From Bacteroidales bacterium (lineage in GTDB: Bacteria; Bacteroidota; Bacteroidia; Bacteroidales; Lentimicrobiaceae), in assembly GCA_016709025.1 (NCBI GenBank), contig JADJEQ010000008.1, forward strand, positions 217,791 through 281,790: 64,000 nt of DNA, given 5' to 3'. Below the pieces are notes generated by a model. That model was not told the origin of the DNA. It made no database searches and saw nothing but the letters and a program-made list of their open reading frames with translations. Position numbers and translations under genes: made by a program. Numbering within the stretch: the stretch's first letter is position 1; each line of letters opens with the position of its first letter. Shown in pieces: positions 9,098 to 17,059 of the stretch.

Positions 9098-10864
9098 TTA
9101 ATTAATCTGAACAACGCCTCCCTGGATCACGGTATTGGCGCTGCCTTTAATGGTGGTACTTGCACCCGAAACCTCCGCACTTCCGATGCCTTCGGCCTTG
9201 AATGAGGAATTGGCTTTCAGTTGGATGTTGGTTCCTTCAACTTTTATGTCTTTTGCAGCTTTTAGAATCAGGTCTTTTGAACTCTCGATGGTGATGCCGC
9301 TGTCGTTCATCGTGATTTTGTTTCCATTCTGGTCTTCCAGCAGAATTCCTTTATCTTCTTCCGTCAACGACAATTTATTCCCCCCGGGAGTTTCCAGGAG
9401 AATAATTTTCTTCTCATCATCGAAGGTGAAGCGCATTTTGTCGCGACTTACATAACCTTTGATATGATTATCATCTTTGGCCTGTTCTGGTGCCGGTTTC
9501 GCACTGCTGTGACACATGCCCAGTACCACCGGATAGCGCGGATCATCGTTCAGGAATCCAACCACTACTTCATCTCCGATTTCCGGTCGGAAGAAGGTTC
9601 CCCGCTCATTTCCTGCATCCAGGGTAGATATTCTTGCCCAGGTCCCTTCATCAGACGTACTAATGAGCGGAAGTTTTATTTTTATGCGGTCTTCCCCATC
9701 AGGATCGTTCTCCAGCTGCGTAACAATACCGGTCTGAAGACCACTGATACCGGGTATTAGTCCGGAAGCCGGAAGAGGTCGCAGGTTATAGGTTTCGGCA
9801 AAAAGGTCAGGGTTAAGACCCAGTTGTACATCTGTTTCCCAGTTACCTTCAGCCACTGTGTGCCTGACCCCTGAGAGATACATTTTACCTTCAAAACGTT
9901 CGCCAATACCAGTCAATTCAATAACTTTTCCCGGCATGGCACCTGCAAATCCCTGGAATTTGGCTGTACCTCTTGTTTTGGCCAGGCGTTCTTTTAATAG
10001 TCTTCCATCTGCCCAAACCTGCAGTTCCGGCTGGCTGAGCGCTCCCCCATGAAAAATTTCACGCGCTCCGCCGCCGAACACTGCCGATAAATCTGAAGGT
10101 GTAAGATTGCCGTTGCCTGTAGTCCCGGGCTCCCGGGCTTCTGCTTCTTTTATTTCCTGATCTGCGGCATTCCAGCTTTCAGCTTTAATCCCTGTACTCT
10201 GTATCCTGGCATCGATTGATGCATCCATCTCGAGCAGACTGTTCCCGAAATGTACACTCACTATTGCATCACTACCGGTTGCCGGTTTTGCTACTTTTAC
10301 TTTTCCATCTTCTACCATCACTACCTGACCGTTGGCTTCAGCCCGGCATAACAGAAAATCCCAGTCGCTGGCATCGAACTGAACCACTTCCTTTAGGTCA
10401 GGGTCAGTAACTTCTACTTCCTTTTGAAGCCCATAGTTTCCGATCAGCGCTTCCATAATGTCGCTGTCTTTCATTTCTGTGAAATATTTACTCTTTTTCC
10501 CAAGAGTCATCTCAACAGCCTTATCCCTGCATTCCACTATCAGCATGCTGCCGTTGCGCCTCACCCTGATGCTGTGGTTGATAATAATACCCTTGAAAAC
10601 AGTCTCATTCTGAGAACGGTAGCCCAGCTGTATCTCGATTTCTTTCCCATGCACAAAGGCATCGGAATTGCTTATTTCGAAGGTTGAGCGGGATGCTTCG
10701 CCGTCTTTAAGATAAATTGTGGCCGTGGGTATGCGGTTAAGTTCCCTGCTTACCGAAACCGAAATAACATGGTATGACCCCGGAATCTGCACACCATCCG
10801 TTAAAATTGCGGTTGTGCAGACATCTGGCGTTGCCGGGGTTGGTATGTTCGATTCGCTGGCCAT
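9098..10864 (-). CDS. VgrG-like spike protein (Pvc8-like)
   Basis: 588 residues, the central spike of the injection system. The N-terminal ~350 residues correspond to the gp27-like (phage late control D) region. The OB-fold/gp5-like region follows (GIVTQLENDPDGEDRIKIKL, then GTFFRPEIGDEVVVGFLNDD and PVVLGM). From about residue 460 there are beta-helix repeats such as GNKLSLTEEDKGILLEDQNG and SSKDLILKAAKDIKVEGTN, ending in IQGGVVQIN. It begins 5 bp after the LysM gene and is followed by the PAAR-like tip. No extra C-terminal effector domain is seen. Confidence 0.92.
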   Translation of the reverse strand: MASESNIPTPATPDVCTTAILTDGVQIPGSYHVISVSVSRELNRIPTATIYLKDGEASRSTFEISNSDAFVHGKEIEIQLGYRSQNETVFKGIIINHSIRVRRNGSMLIVECRDKAVEMTLGKKSKYFTEMKDSDIMEALIGNYGLQKEVEVTDPDLKEVVQFDASDWDFLLCRAEANGQVVMVEDGKVKVAKPATGSDAIVSVHFGNSLLEMDASIDARIQSTGIKAESWNAADQEIKEAEAREPGTTGNGNLTPSDLSAVFGGGAREIFHGGALSQPELQVWADGRLLKERLAKTRGTAKFQGFAGAMPGKVIELTGIGERFEGKMYLSGVRHTVAEGNWETDVQLGLNPDLFAETYNLRPLPASGLIPGISGLQTGIVTQLENDPDGEDRIKIKLPLISTSDEGTWARISTLDAGNERGTFFRPEIGDEVVVGFLNDDPRYPVVLGMCHSSAKPAPEQAKDDNHIKGYVSRDKMRFTFDDEKKIILLETPGGNKLSLTEEDKGILLEDQNGNKITMNDSGITIESSKDLILKAAKDIKVEGTNIQLKANSSFKAEGIGSAEVSGASTTIKGSANTVIQGGVVQIN

Positions 10865-10869
10865 CCGGG

Positions 10870-11571
10870 TTAATTTGTTTTTTCAATGGGTGGAAAAAAT
10901 ATATCTGTTCCTGGCATCAGATGCCTGAAATTGGTAATCCCGTTGGCTGCTGCCACTTGCAGGTAATATTGCGGGTCGCCGTAAATCCTGTAGCACATCA
11001 ACGGAAGTGTATCACCTGCTTTTACTTTACGCAGATGCGTCAGATCCGGTGAGCTGTTGTCTTCCTGGGCTGCCCGCTTCTGTTCTTCAATACTGCTTTT
11101 GAATTTGACATTGGCCGAGGCCCTTATCGGGGTGCCATCAGGCTTAAAGAGCTTATAGCTGATCGAGAGCTCAGTTACCCGTCCTTTAAAGATTGAGTTC
11201 TCTCCCCAAACCAGTTTAAAGTGCCTGGGTTCATGGGCGTCACCTTTGTAATCGATTACAACCTCTTTAAACCGTTTCAGGTCATCGGCAATGCTGTCGC
11301 GTGGGTTGCCATCGATGATACCGGTATTATCGAAAAGAAATTCAAAACTGATTTCCTCAGGTTCCGTGTACTCGTATTTAAGCTGCTGTCCACTGCTTCC
11401 CTGCCCCTGCGCCGAGTCGGAAAATTTTAGTTTGTAACTCAGCGCATAGCCTTCCGGATTGATGAGCGCCTCAAAAACGTCATCTGCCTCCGGAATGCCG
11501 CCGTTTTCGCATTTTTCGGAATCGGAAAAAGCCAGGATCAGCATCTTCTCAAGTTTACCGGTCTCTGCCAT
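10870..11571 (-). CDS. CIS tube-initiation protein with LysM domain (Pvc7-like)
   Basis: 233 residues. The N-terminal ~170 residues resemble the contractile injection system tube-protein N-terminal domain (for example INPEGYALSYKLKFSDS and ISFEFLFDNTGI). The C-terminus is a LysM-like module, LRKVKAGDTLPLMCYRIYGD followed by YLQVAAANGI and LMPGTDIFFPP. In Pvc/Afp systems this protein connects spike hub and tube, and the LysM is a structural holder rather than a wall binder. Its start overlaps the stop of the DUF5908 gene by one base. Confidence 0.9.
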   Translation of the reverse strand: MAETGKLEKMLILAFSDSEKCENGGIPEADDVFEALINPEGYALSYKLKFSDSAQGQGSSGQQLKYEYTEPEEISFEFLFDNTGIIDGNPRDSIADDLKRFKEVVIDYKGDAHEPRHFKLVWGENSIFKGRVTELSISYKLFKPDGTPIRASANVKFKSSIEEQKRAAQEDNSSPDLTHLRKVKAGDTLPLMCYRIYGDPQYYLQVAAANGITNFRHLMPGTDIFFPPIEKTN

Positions 11572-11759
11572 CAGCGTTCTTTTTTACTTTCGAGAATTTT
11601 CAATACCTGTTCAACACATTCTGCAATGATCTCCTGTCTGGCCCCGTTGGCAGAAGCGGCATCCCTTCCCGGCAATGAAGCCGGGCCGCCTTTTTCCTGC
11701 CTGGAAGCCGGGGGAGTTACATTCACCCGGATATGAAGTTCTTTTATTTCTATTGGCAT
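11571..11759 (-). CDS. Small DUF5908-family eCIS protein
   Basis: 62 residues, beginning MPIEIKELHIRVNVTPP and ending with a helix EIIAECVEQVLKILESKKER. That start and helical end are the signature I associate with DUF5908, a small protein found almost only in Bacteroidota contractile injection clusters between the second tube gene and the LysM gene. The function is unknown to me. The helix may mediate assembly of tube-initiation components; that is only inference from position. Confidence 0.85.
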   Translation of the reverse strand: MPIEIKELHIRVNVTPPASRQEKGGPASLPGRDAASANGARQEIIAECVEQVLKILESKKER

Positions 11760-11850
11760 GGTGTCTGGTATAATTCCACCCCATTCCTTTTGAAATGAGG
11801 CGAAGGTTTATTTGATCTGAGATGGTTAACCTGCAAGGTTTAGCCGATTG

Positions 11851-12303
11851 TTATTGAACCGAAAAATATCGGTAGGTCAACTCAAGGGTTTCAATTACAA
11901 TGGCGTTTTCAGTTGAATTCAGGTCACTGATCAGCCACTTTTTCGGAATGGCATGGGCAACTTTCCAGGTCTTCAACGGGTCACCCTTTTCATTGAGCAG
12001 AAACACATTGATGTCAGTTGGCTCAAACTGCCGGTCCCGGAAAGCCCTGTTAAACCAGTTTATTACCGACGAGTCGGTTAGCATTCCCCGCTTCAGGATG
12101 AGATCGCTGTAACGGGTTCTGACCGGTAGTTTGTGCTCGAAACGATTTTCGCCACCTTCTTTAAAGCTCTCGTATTCATATTCTACCGATAAGCCCGAAA
12201 CTGACTGAAACCGGACATCTGCCAGTTTCTGACTGATGCCGAACTCAACTCTGTAATAGAACCCCCAGGGTGGGTAATAATCTGCTTTCCCGGCCATGAT
12301 CAA
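11851..12303 (-). CDS. Tube protein, gp19-like (Pvc5-like)
   Basis: 150 residues, T4 gp19-like fold. Visible landmarks are YPPWGFYYRVEFGI at the N-terminus, FQSVSGLSVEYEYESFKEGG, the RYSDLILKRGML strand and the C-terminal IETLELTYRYF. Bacteroidota/Photorhabdus-type systems carry one main tube protein plus one or two paralogues that start the tube. This second copy, next to the DUF5908 and LysM genes, fits the initiator (Pvc5). It overlaps the upstream tube gene by four bases (ATGA). Confidence 0.9.
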   Translation of the reverse strand: MIMAGKADYYPPWGFYYRVEFGISQKLADVRFQSVSGLSVEYEYESFKEGGENRFEHKLPVRTRYSDLILKRGMLTDSSVINWFNRAFRDRQFEPTDINVFLLNEKGDPLKTWKVAHAIPKKWLISDLNSTENAIVIETLELTYRYFSVQ

Positions 12304-12734
12304 CGAACAAGGCTAAGCCCTTCATGGGCGATTTCCATCGTTTCAATGGCAATTTCATTGGCATCTGATTTCAGATCGGGTGCTGTGACCTTTATCGGGA
12401 AGCAGTTTATTGCTTTCCAGACTGCCACCGGCTCGTGCCTCTCGTTCATAAGCCTGACGACCACATCGCGACGGGCACCAACACGTTCGTTTGAGATCTC
12501 GTCAATCCAGTTGTTATAGTCAAAGTCTCCCTCGAACTTTCCCCTTTTCAGGGTGATGTTGCTGAATTTCCGCATGCCCGGCATCTTGATCTTACTGAAA
12601 TCCTTGCTGTCGCTGTGCCGGTATTCAATCACCTCAACCTGCTGGTCCATACCGGTGACTTCGGTAAAACTGATTTTAACTCCACCCCAGTCTACCTGGT
12701 AATGAAAACGGGGTAAAGGATATTGCTGTGCCAT
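12300..12734 (-). CDS. Main inner tube protein, gp19-like (Pvc1-like)
   Basis: 144 residues. The start YPLPRFHYQVDWGG and the motifs FTEVTGMDQQVEVIEYRHSD, ITLKRGKFEGD and IETMEIAHEGLSLVR are typical of the phage tail tube (gp19) family. It polymerises as hexamer rings inside the sheath. It lies immediately downstream of the sheath gene, although separated from it by 229 bp of repeat-rich DNA, and is translationally coupled to the second tube gene. It is about the same size as its paralogue but clearly diverged. Confidence 0.92.
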   Translation of the reverse strand: MAQQYPLPRFHYQVDWGGVKISFTEVTGMDQQVEVIEYRHSDSKDFSKIKMPGMRKFSNITLKRGKFEGDFDYNNWIDEISNERVGARRDVVVRLMNERHEPVAVWKAINCFPIKVTAPDLKSDANEIAIETMEIAHEGLSLVR

Positions 12735-12963
12735 GTTTTTAGTTTTTAAGATTTTTATAATGTACTTTTTACTTTAGACTTTAAACTTGAGTCCACTCCG
12801 AAAACTATTTTTTTTGACACCAAGCCACTAAAACACAAAATTCACCAATTTCATTTTTTTGATATACAATATTTTGTGCAATTTGGTGTCTTTGAGACTT
12901 GGTGTCGAATCTTCCTTTTTGACTTTTCGGAGCAGGCTTAAACTTAGAACTTTAAACTTCTAT
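12735..12963. repeat. Imperfect long palindrome and AT repeats between sheath and tube genes
   Basis: No gene. The segment contains nested inverted sequences: CTCCGAAAA near 12795 against TTTTCGGAG near 12925, and GACACCAAG near 12816 against CTTGGTGTC near 12898, so roughly 12795-12935 could fold as one long imperfect hairpin. ACTTTAGACTTTAAACTT-type runs lie at both edges. It might act as a transcript-processing or attenuation element that separates sheath and tube expression, or simply be a dispersed palindromic repeat. Confidence 0.7.
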
Positions 12964-14961
12964 TCAGGACTCGGCCATCTTATGTGAGAATCTCAGGATG
13001 ATGAATTCAGCCGGACGAACGGCTGCCATTCCGATTTCAATGATCATGCGGCCTTCAAGAATATCGAGCGCAGTCATGGTTTTGCCTATTCCTACAGCTA
13101 CATAAAAAGCATGTTCAGGTTTTACGCCCTGAAGAGCCCCCTGCCGCCATAAAGTGTTGAGGAAGTTTTCGATCATTGCCTGAACTTTAACCCAGGTATT
13201 GGCATCGTTCGACTCAAAAACAAACTGCTCAGTCGCCTTTTTTACCGATTCCTCGACGAAATTGAAGAATCTGCGCACATTCACATACCGCCATTCGTTG
13301 TCATTGCCCGCCAGTGTTCTTGCTCCCCATATCAGGGTGCCTTTACCTGTGAAAGCGCGGATGATGTTTACCGATTTTCCGGCATTCACATCCACATTAT
13401 ATTCAGCTTGTTGTTCGTGCGAAATCTTGACTGCCGGACTGATAACAGCGCTCAGGCTTACATTGGCCGGAGCCTTCCATACCCCACGCTCATTGTCTGT
13501 TTTGGCGTAAACTCCGGCTACAGCACCACCCGGAGGCAAGAGATTGAGCGCTTCTGCTCCCTTGGTTGTCAATTCCTTGAATTTGCCGAATGAAACCTGA
13601 AGTGCACTGTTGAGGCTTTTTTCAAATTCATCGGTGCTTTTTTCAACATGCCTGAAAATGGCGATGGCATTGCCACTTGCAATATAGGCCGCATCCCTGG
13701 CAACATCGGCGCGCAGTTTATTGGTATTGGCATTGGTATAGTCGGCTGCCACATCTCCCAGGGCCACATCAGCCAGAAGAGCTGCACCATTGGCATAGCC
13801 CAGCAGAATCGCAGAGGAATCAAAATCGGGATTTGCAGTGTCAATTAATTCAATGGATGGGGCCTGGTCAATAAAAAGGTGATGTGCGGCAAGTCTCCTG
13901 ATAGAATCCCTCAACGAAGGGTTCAGAAGATATGTAGTAATCGCTTCGATGATTTTAAATTGCGTGGTTGCAGGATAAAGCGTTGTATTGATATCCTGAA
14001 CTGCCTTAAGAATGCCAAAAGTCAGGTCCGTAAAGCCCTTCAAAGCATCGCCAAGATCTGCTTCCGAAGTAGCATCGTTGGTCAGACGATAGTTATCCAG
14101 TGCCTGTTGAAGTGCATCTGTCAATGTCTTTTCCGGCGCGCCGCTGAGTGCTTCCTCGGAAGCATCAAGTGCTGCTCCGGTGGTCTCCGCCAACACAACA
14201 TCAGCCAAAAGATTAAGAATATCTGTATCTGTGGTCAAACTCTCAAGCTGAATGTCACTGTTGGTACCTTCGCGCTTCAGAATCAGATTTTTACGACGCA
14301 ATGATCTGGGTAAATTGGCATTGATCCAGGGTGCGTAGGCTGCACCGTACTTCAGATCATTTATCCCGATAGCGTTGCGGAATTCTGTCACTTTTGCATT
14401 TAAAGCTGTGGCATCGGTTGCACTGGTAAGTTCGCAAATTGCAACCCTGTCCATCAGTTTCGCCGATTGGGCGAGTGCTTTCTGCTGAAGACTGTATGGA
14501 CCTCCTGAAACCGAAACTGCCTCCGGCATCAGAATAATGGTTGGCTCATCTTCTTTCTCAAGTTCAAGCAAACCGGCCTCAATATCTGTAGCCAGTATGC
14601 CTGCCGGTGCAGAGGGATATTTCCCGACGGATACTATGTAGCATTTCCCTCCCCCGTTTGCATAAAACAATCGCAGGCTGTCGAACAAATAGAGCATACT
14701 CCCGGCCTGACTTCTGACAAAATTGTTATCTCCATCAAGAAAAACTTCCACATCCTGTGAAGGAGGCCCGCCGAATAACTGCTCATATTCAGCCAGTGAT
14801 TCTATCCGGGTAGGCTTTTTTAACAATGTTTCTCCATTTCGGACTGCCTTTTCGGTATATCCGACAAATGCCGGTATTGCTGTTTCAACCGGTGCAATTG
14901 AGGGTGGAAATTTTGGAATTTCTTCCACATATACCCCCGGGGTTTTGTACGATGTTGCCAT
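12964..14961 (-). CDS. Contractile tail sheath protein (Pvc2-4-like)
   Basis: 665 residues. The N-terminus TSYKTPGVYVEEIPKFPPSI is diagnostic of eCIS/phage tail sheaths. The C-terminal conserved domain is seen in NIIRAFTGKGTLIWGARTLA, EWRYVNVRRFFNFVEESVKK and the final VRPAEFIILRFSHKM. The middle (residues ~200-450) is an Ala/Asp-rich insertion relative to minimal sheaths, and probably forms the surface-exposed domain. A single sheath gene, rather than a TssB/TssC pair, argues for eCIS over T6SS. It follows the 342-residue gene by 32 bp. Confidence 0.93.
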   Translation of the reverse strand: MATSYKTPGVYVEEIPKFPPSIAPVETAIPAFVGYTEKAVRNGETLLKKPTRIESLAEYEQLFGGPPSQDVEVFLDGDNNFVRSQAGSMLYLFDSLRLFYANGGGKCYIVSVGKYPSAPAGILATDIEAGLLELEKEDEPTIILMPEAVSVSGGPYSLQQKALAQSAKLMDRVAICELTSATDATALNAKVTEFRNAIGINDLKYGAAYAPWINANLPRSLRRKNLILKREGTNSDIQLESLTTDTDILNLLADVVLAETTGAALDASEEALSGAPEKTLTDALQQALDNYRLTNDATSEADLGDALKGFTDLTFGILKAVQDINTTLYPATTQFKIIEAITTYLLNPSLRDSIRRLAAHHLFIDQAPSIELIDTANPDFDSSAILLGYANGAALLADVALGDVAADYTNANTNKLRADVARDAAYIASGNAIAIFRHVEKSTDEFEKSLNSALQVSFGKFKELTTKGAEALNLLPPGGAVAGVYAKTDNERGVWKAPANVSLSAVISPAVKISHEQQAEYNVDVNAGKSVNIIRAFTGKGTLIWGARTLAGNDNEWRYVNVRRFFNFVEESVKKATEQFVFESNDANTWVKVQAMIENFLNTLWRQGALQGVKPEHAFYVAVGIGKTMTALDILEGRMIIEIGMAAVRPAEFIILRFSHKMAES

Positions 14962-14993
14962 ACTGATTGGGTTTTATCTGTTTTAAGTTGTTG

Positions 14994-16022
14994 TTATTCA
15001 TATATTTCTGTGAAAATTCGCTCTATCCTGCCGGCCGGGTTATTGCCTTCATGAGTTGCCTTTATTACGCCCGACGATGGCTTTTGTTTGATACCTGCAT
15101 TCCCCGAAAAAGTAAGCGGAAGGGGAGTGGCACTCTCAGAAATGGGATTGCCGTTGTTCTTATTCAGATAACTCCAGGTCAATGACCTGTTTCTGAATCT
15201 GATCTGAAAAACTGGTGGATTTTCCCTGGCCAATCCTCCGGTTGTACAGCTGTAATCCGGGTCTACCGGGTTTACGGCAGCAATGCTGATCACCCCAAAC
15301 ACATTGTCTGGAATTTCCCGGGTAAGCCCGATTCCACGTTGAGGTGCACCAGTCAATCCGGGAGGTGAAACAATCAGTGGAGCGTCGTTCTGATGATGAT
15401 AAACCGGTGATGCCTGAGCGCTGGCATTTAATTGCTGTGTTCCGGCTCCGGGTTGGCTTCCGGTTAACTGTAATAGCGCATTTCCGCTGATTACAAGATA
15501 TTCAACCTGATCTGCGTCGGTTATGGCTGGTATTTCCTTTGAAAGAAACAATTGCTTTGAAGGTCCGTTGCCTCTCGGTGCACCGGTAAGATTGGAGAAA
15601 ACCGGCACATTCTCTTTATAGCGATAAATTTTGTCATCACCCGGCGAATAGCATTCATATATCTTTCGGTCCTGCAATGTCATTGCCGTGTAACTGAAGA
15701 AAGCCGGATCTTTTATTTCAATGTTAAACGAAAGAATAAGATTGTCCGGGACCGGCATTACTTCCGGTATACCGACCACCAGCCCTGTTCCTGTTTGTCT
15801 GGCAACTGCCTTCAACGTGTTCATCAGATAAGTTGTTCCGGGAGTGGGATTTATCGATAGAATATTGCTGATGTTGTATTTCAACAGCTTTAAATTTCTG
15901 ACATCTTCCGCTAAACCATCGAACAGGGTGACTCCTTCATCCAGCCAGTAATGGTGGAGAATCCTTACCTCAAAGAGGCGGCGGTAACCGGTGGTAGTTG
16001 TTTCCGCCACCTTAATTGCCAA
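14994..16022 (-). CDS. Uncharacterised eCIS-linked protein, possible cap/adaptor
   Basis: 342 residues, no family I can name with confidence. It begins MAIKVAETTTTGYRRLFEVR followed by LHHYWLDEGVTLFDGL. It is rich in beta-forming residues and has no signal peptide or transmembrane segment. Its start overlaps the DUF4255 gene by 11 bp and the sheath gene follows at 32 bp, so it is made together with the cap and sheath. Structures of related machines show two cap-type proteins, and this could be the second one. That is inference from position only. Confidence 0.6.
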   Translation of the reverse strand: MAIKVAETTTTGYRRLFEVRILHHYWLDEGVTLFDGLAEDVRNLKLLKYNISNILSINPTPGTTYLMNTLKAVARQTGTGLVVGIPEVMPVPDNLILSFNIEIKDPAFFSYTAMTLQDRKIYECYSPGDDKIYRYKENVPVFSNLTGAPRGNGPSKQLFLSKEIPAITDADQVEYLVISGNALLQLTGSQPGAGTQQLNASAQASPVYHHQNDAPLIVSPPGLTGAPQRGIGLTREIPDNVFGVISIAAVNPVDPDYSCTTGGLARENPPVFQIRFRNRSLTWSYLNKNNGNPISESATPLPLTFSGNAGIKQKPSSGVIKATHEGNNPAGRIERIFTEIYE

Positions 16023-16653
16023 TTGGATTTTTGTGACTGAAATTTGCAGCTACTTCTGTGATCAGGCCGCTTTCGCTGTGTACTGCCCTGAATTTGAGGT
16101 CAAGCATGCGAAGCATATACATAACGAATGGATATTGCTTGCCACCCAGGGTTCCCCACATGTGGTTGATTTCCTCCATGCTGGGCGAATAAAGATCAAA
16201 AATAAGTTTGAAATTCTCAAGGCGGTCGAGCGGATTTGCAGGTGCATTGGTGCTGATAGACGCAGGCGCCACATTATCCTGGGTGAATACATTCCCGGCC
16301 TGAAAAAACCTAATTGAACGGGACAATACGAGTAAAGCATTTGTATAATCTGTGTGTGTTGCCGTGGCCAGAACCAGAAAATTAAGGTAAACCGGAGGAT
16401 TTTCATACGATGCACGCAGCGTGGCATCGTTACGCACATAATTCGGCAGGTTCTTCAGAGATTTTTCCTCCCTGATGTTGACCAGGGAAAATATCAACCT
16501 GTTACGGGCAACCCCGGCACCACCGTTTACCAGTGCCAATCCTTCGGAAAGATTGCCCAAACCGGCTTCATCGTTGGTAAACGGAACCCCGTAAACATCC
16601 TCAAAGTGTTTTTTTAATTCATTTACAATAATGGTCAGCGCGTGAGAAATCAT
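16012..16653 (-). CDS. DUF4255 protein, sheath/tube cap (Pvc16-like)
   Basis: 213 residues. The N-terminus ISHALTIIVNELKKHFEDVY, the segment RNRLIFSLVNIREEKSLKN, and NPPVYLNFLVLATATHTDYT followed by LLVLSRSIRFFQ are the standard DUF4255 (Pvc16 N-terminal) pattern. In Pvc/Afp-type particles this protein caps the distal end of tube and sheath. It is the first gene of the eCIS operon here, with a promoter-like motif about 40 bp upstream. Confidence 0.9.
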   Translation of the reverse strand: MISHALTIIVNELKKHFEDVYGVPFTNDEAGLGNLSEGLALVNGGAGVARNRLIFSLVNIREEKSLKNLPNYVRNDATLRASYENPPVYLNFLVLATATHTDYTNALLVLSRSIRFFQAGNVFTQDNVAPASISTNAPANPLDRLENFKLIFDLYSPSMEEINHMWGTLGGKQYPFVMYMLRMLDLKFRAVHSESGLITEVAANFSHKNPIGN

Positions 16654-16689
16654 GTTCCGGTTATATTTATTCCTTATTTTAATTTAGTC

Positions 16690-16722
16690 CAAATATAAAT
16701 AAGGATTTTACCGGAAAGCAAA
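16690..16722 (-). promoter_or_regulatory. Putative Bacteroidota promoter of the eCIS operon
   Basis: On the minus strand a TATATTTG (complement of 16690-16697) matches the TAnnTTTG -7 element. A TTTG (complement of 16719-16722) lies 21 bp upstream, matching the -33 element. The -7 motif ends about 36 bp before the DUF4255 start codon. It is the only good match I see in this intergenic region, so the 11-gene eCIS run may depend on it. Confidence 0.6.
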
Positions 16723-17059
16723 TAAACAGCGATGTTTAACAATTAATTGTGATTTTCCGGCTGTTTGCGGTGATTTCAGGTTGGATACAGCTGCGGCGAA
16801 TTTCTCTGTGTTTTAACGCAAATGAAACAATAAGTATCTTATAATGAAGTTCATGATAGGTTTTTCCGTGGTTTTAACCATGTGCACAAAAAAAACGGGA
16901 GAAAATTTGCAGGTAAAAAATTTTACTCATAATTAACCAGACCTTAAGCGGATGATTGAACCGGGATATGGTTATCCGTTTCAATCATACTATACTCATT
17001 TATCCTGTCAATTCAGGATATAGCCATAGGGGTAAGATCTGAAGGCTCTAATTGCTTTG
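16723..17059. other. Intergenic region upstream of the eCIS operon
   Basis: Apart from the promoter-like motif at its edge I find no ORF, RNA gene or strong hairpin here. The DNA is AT-rich. It separates the M23 peptidase gene from the eCIS operon; both are read leftwards, so a terminator for the peptidase gene would be expected but none is obvious. Confidence 0.5.

Noticed and set aside
1..16653. Type VI secretion system
   Set aside because: There is one sheath gene, a LysM tube-initiation protein, DUF4255 and DUF5908, and no membrane complex genes; the set fits an eCIS.
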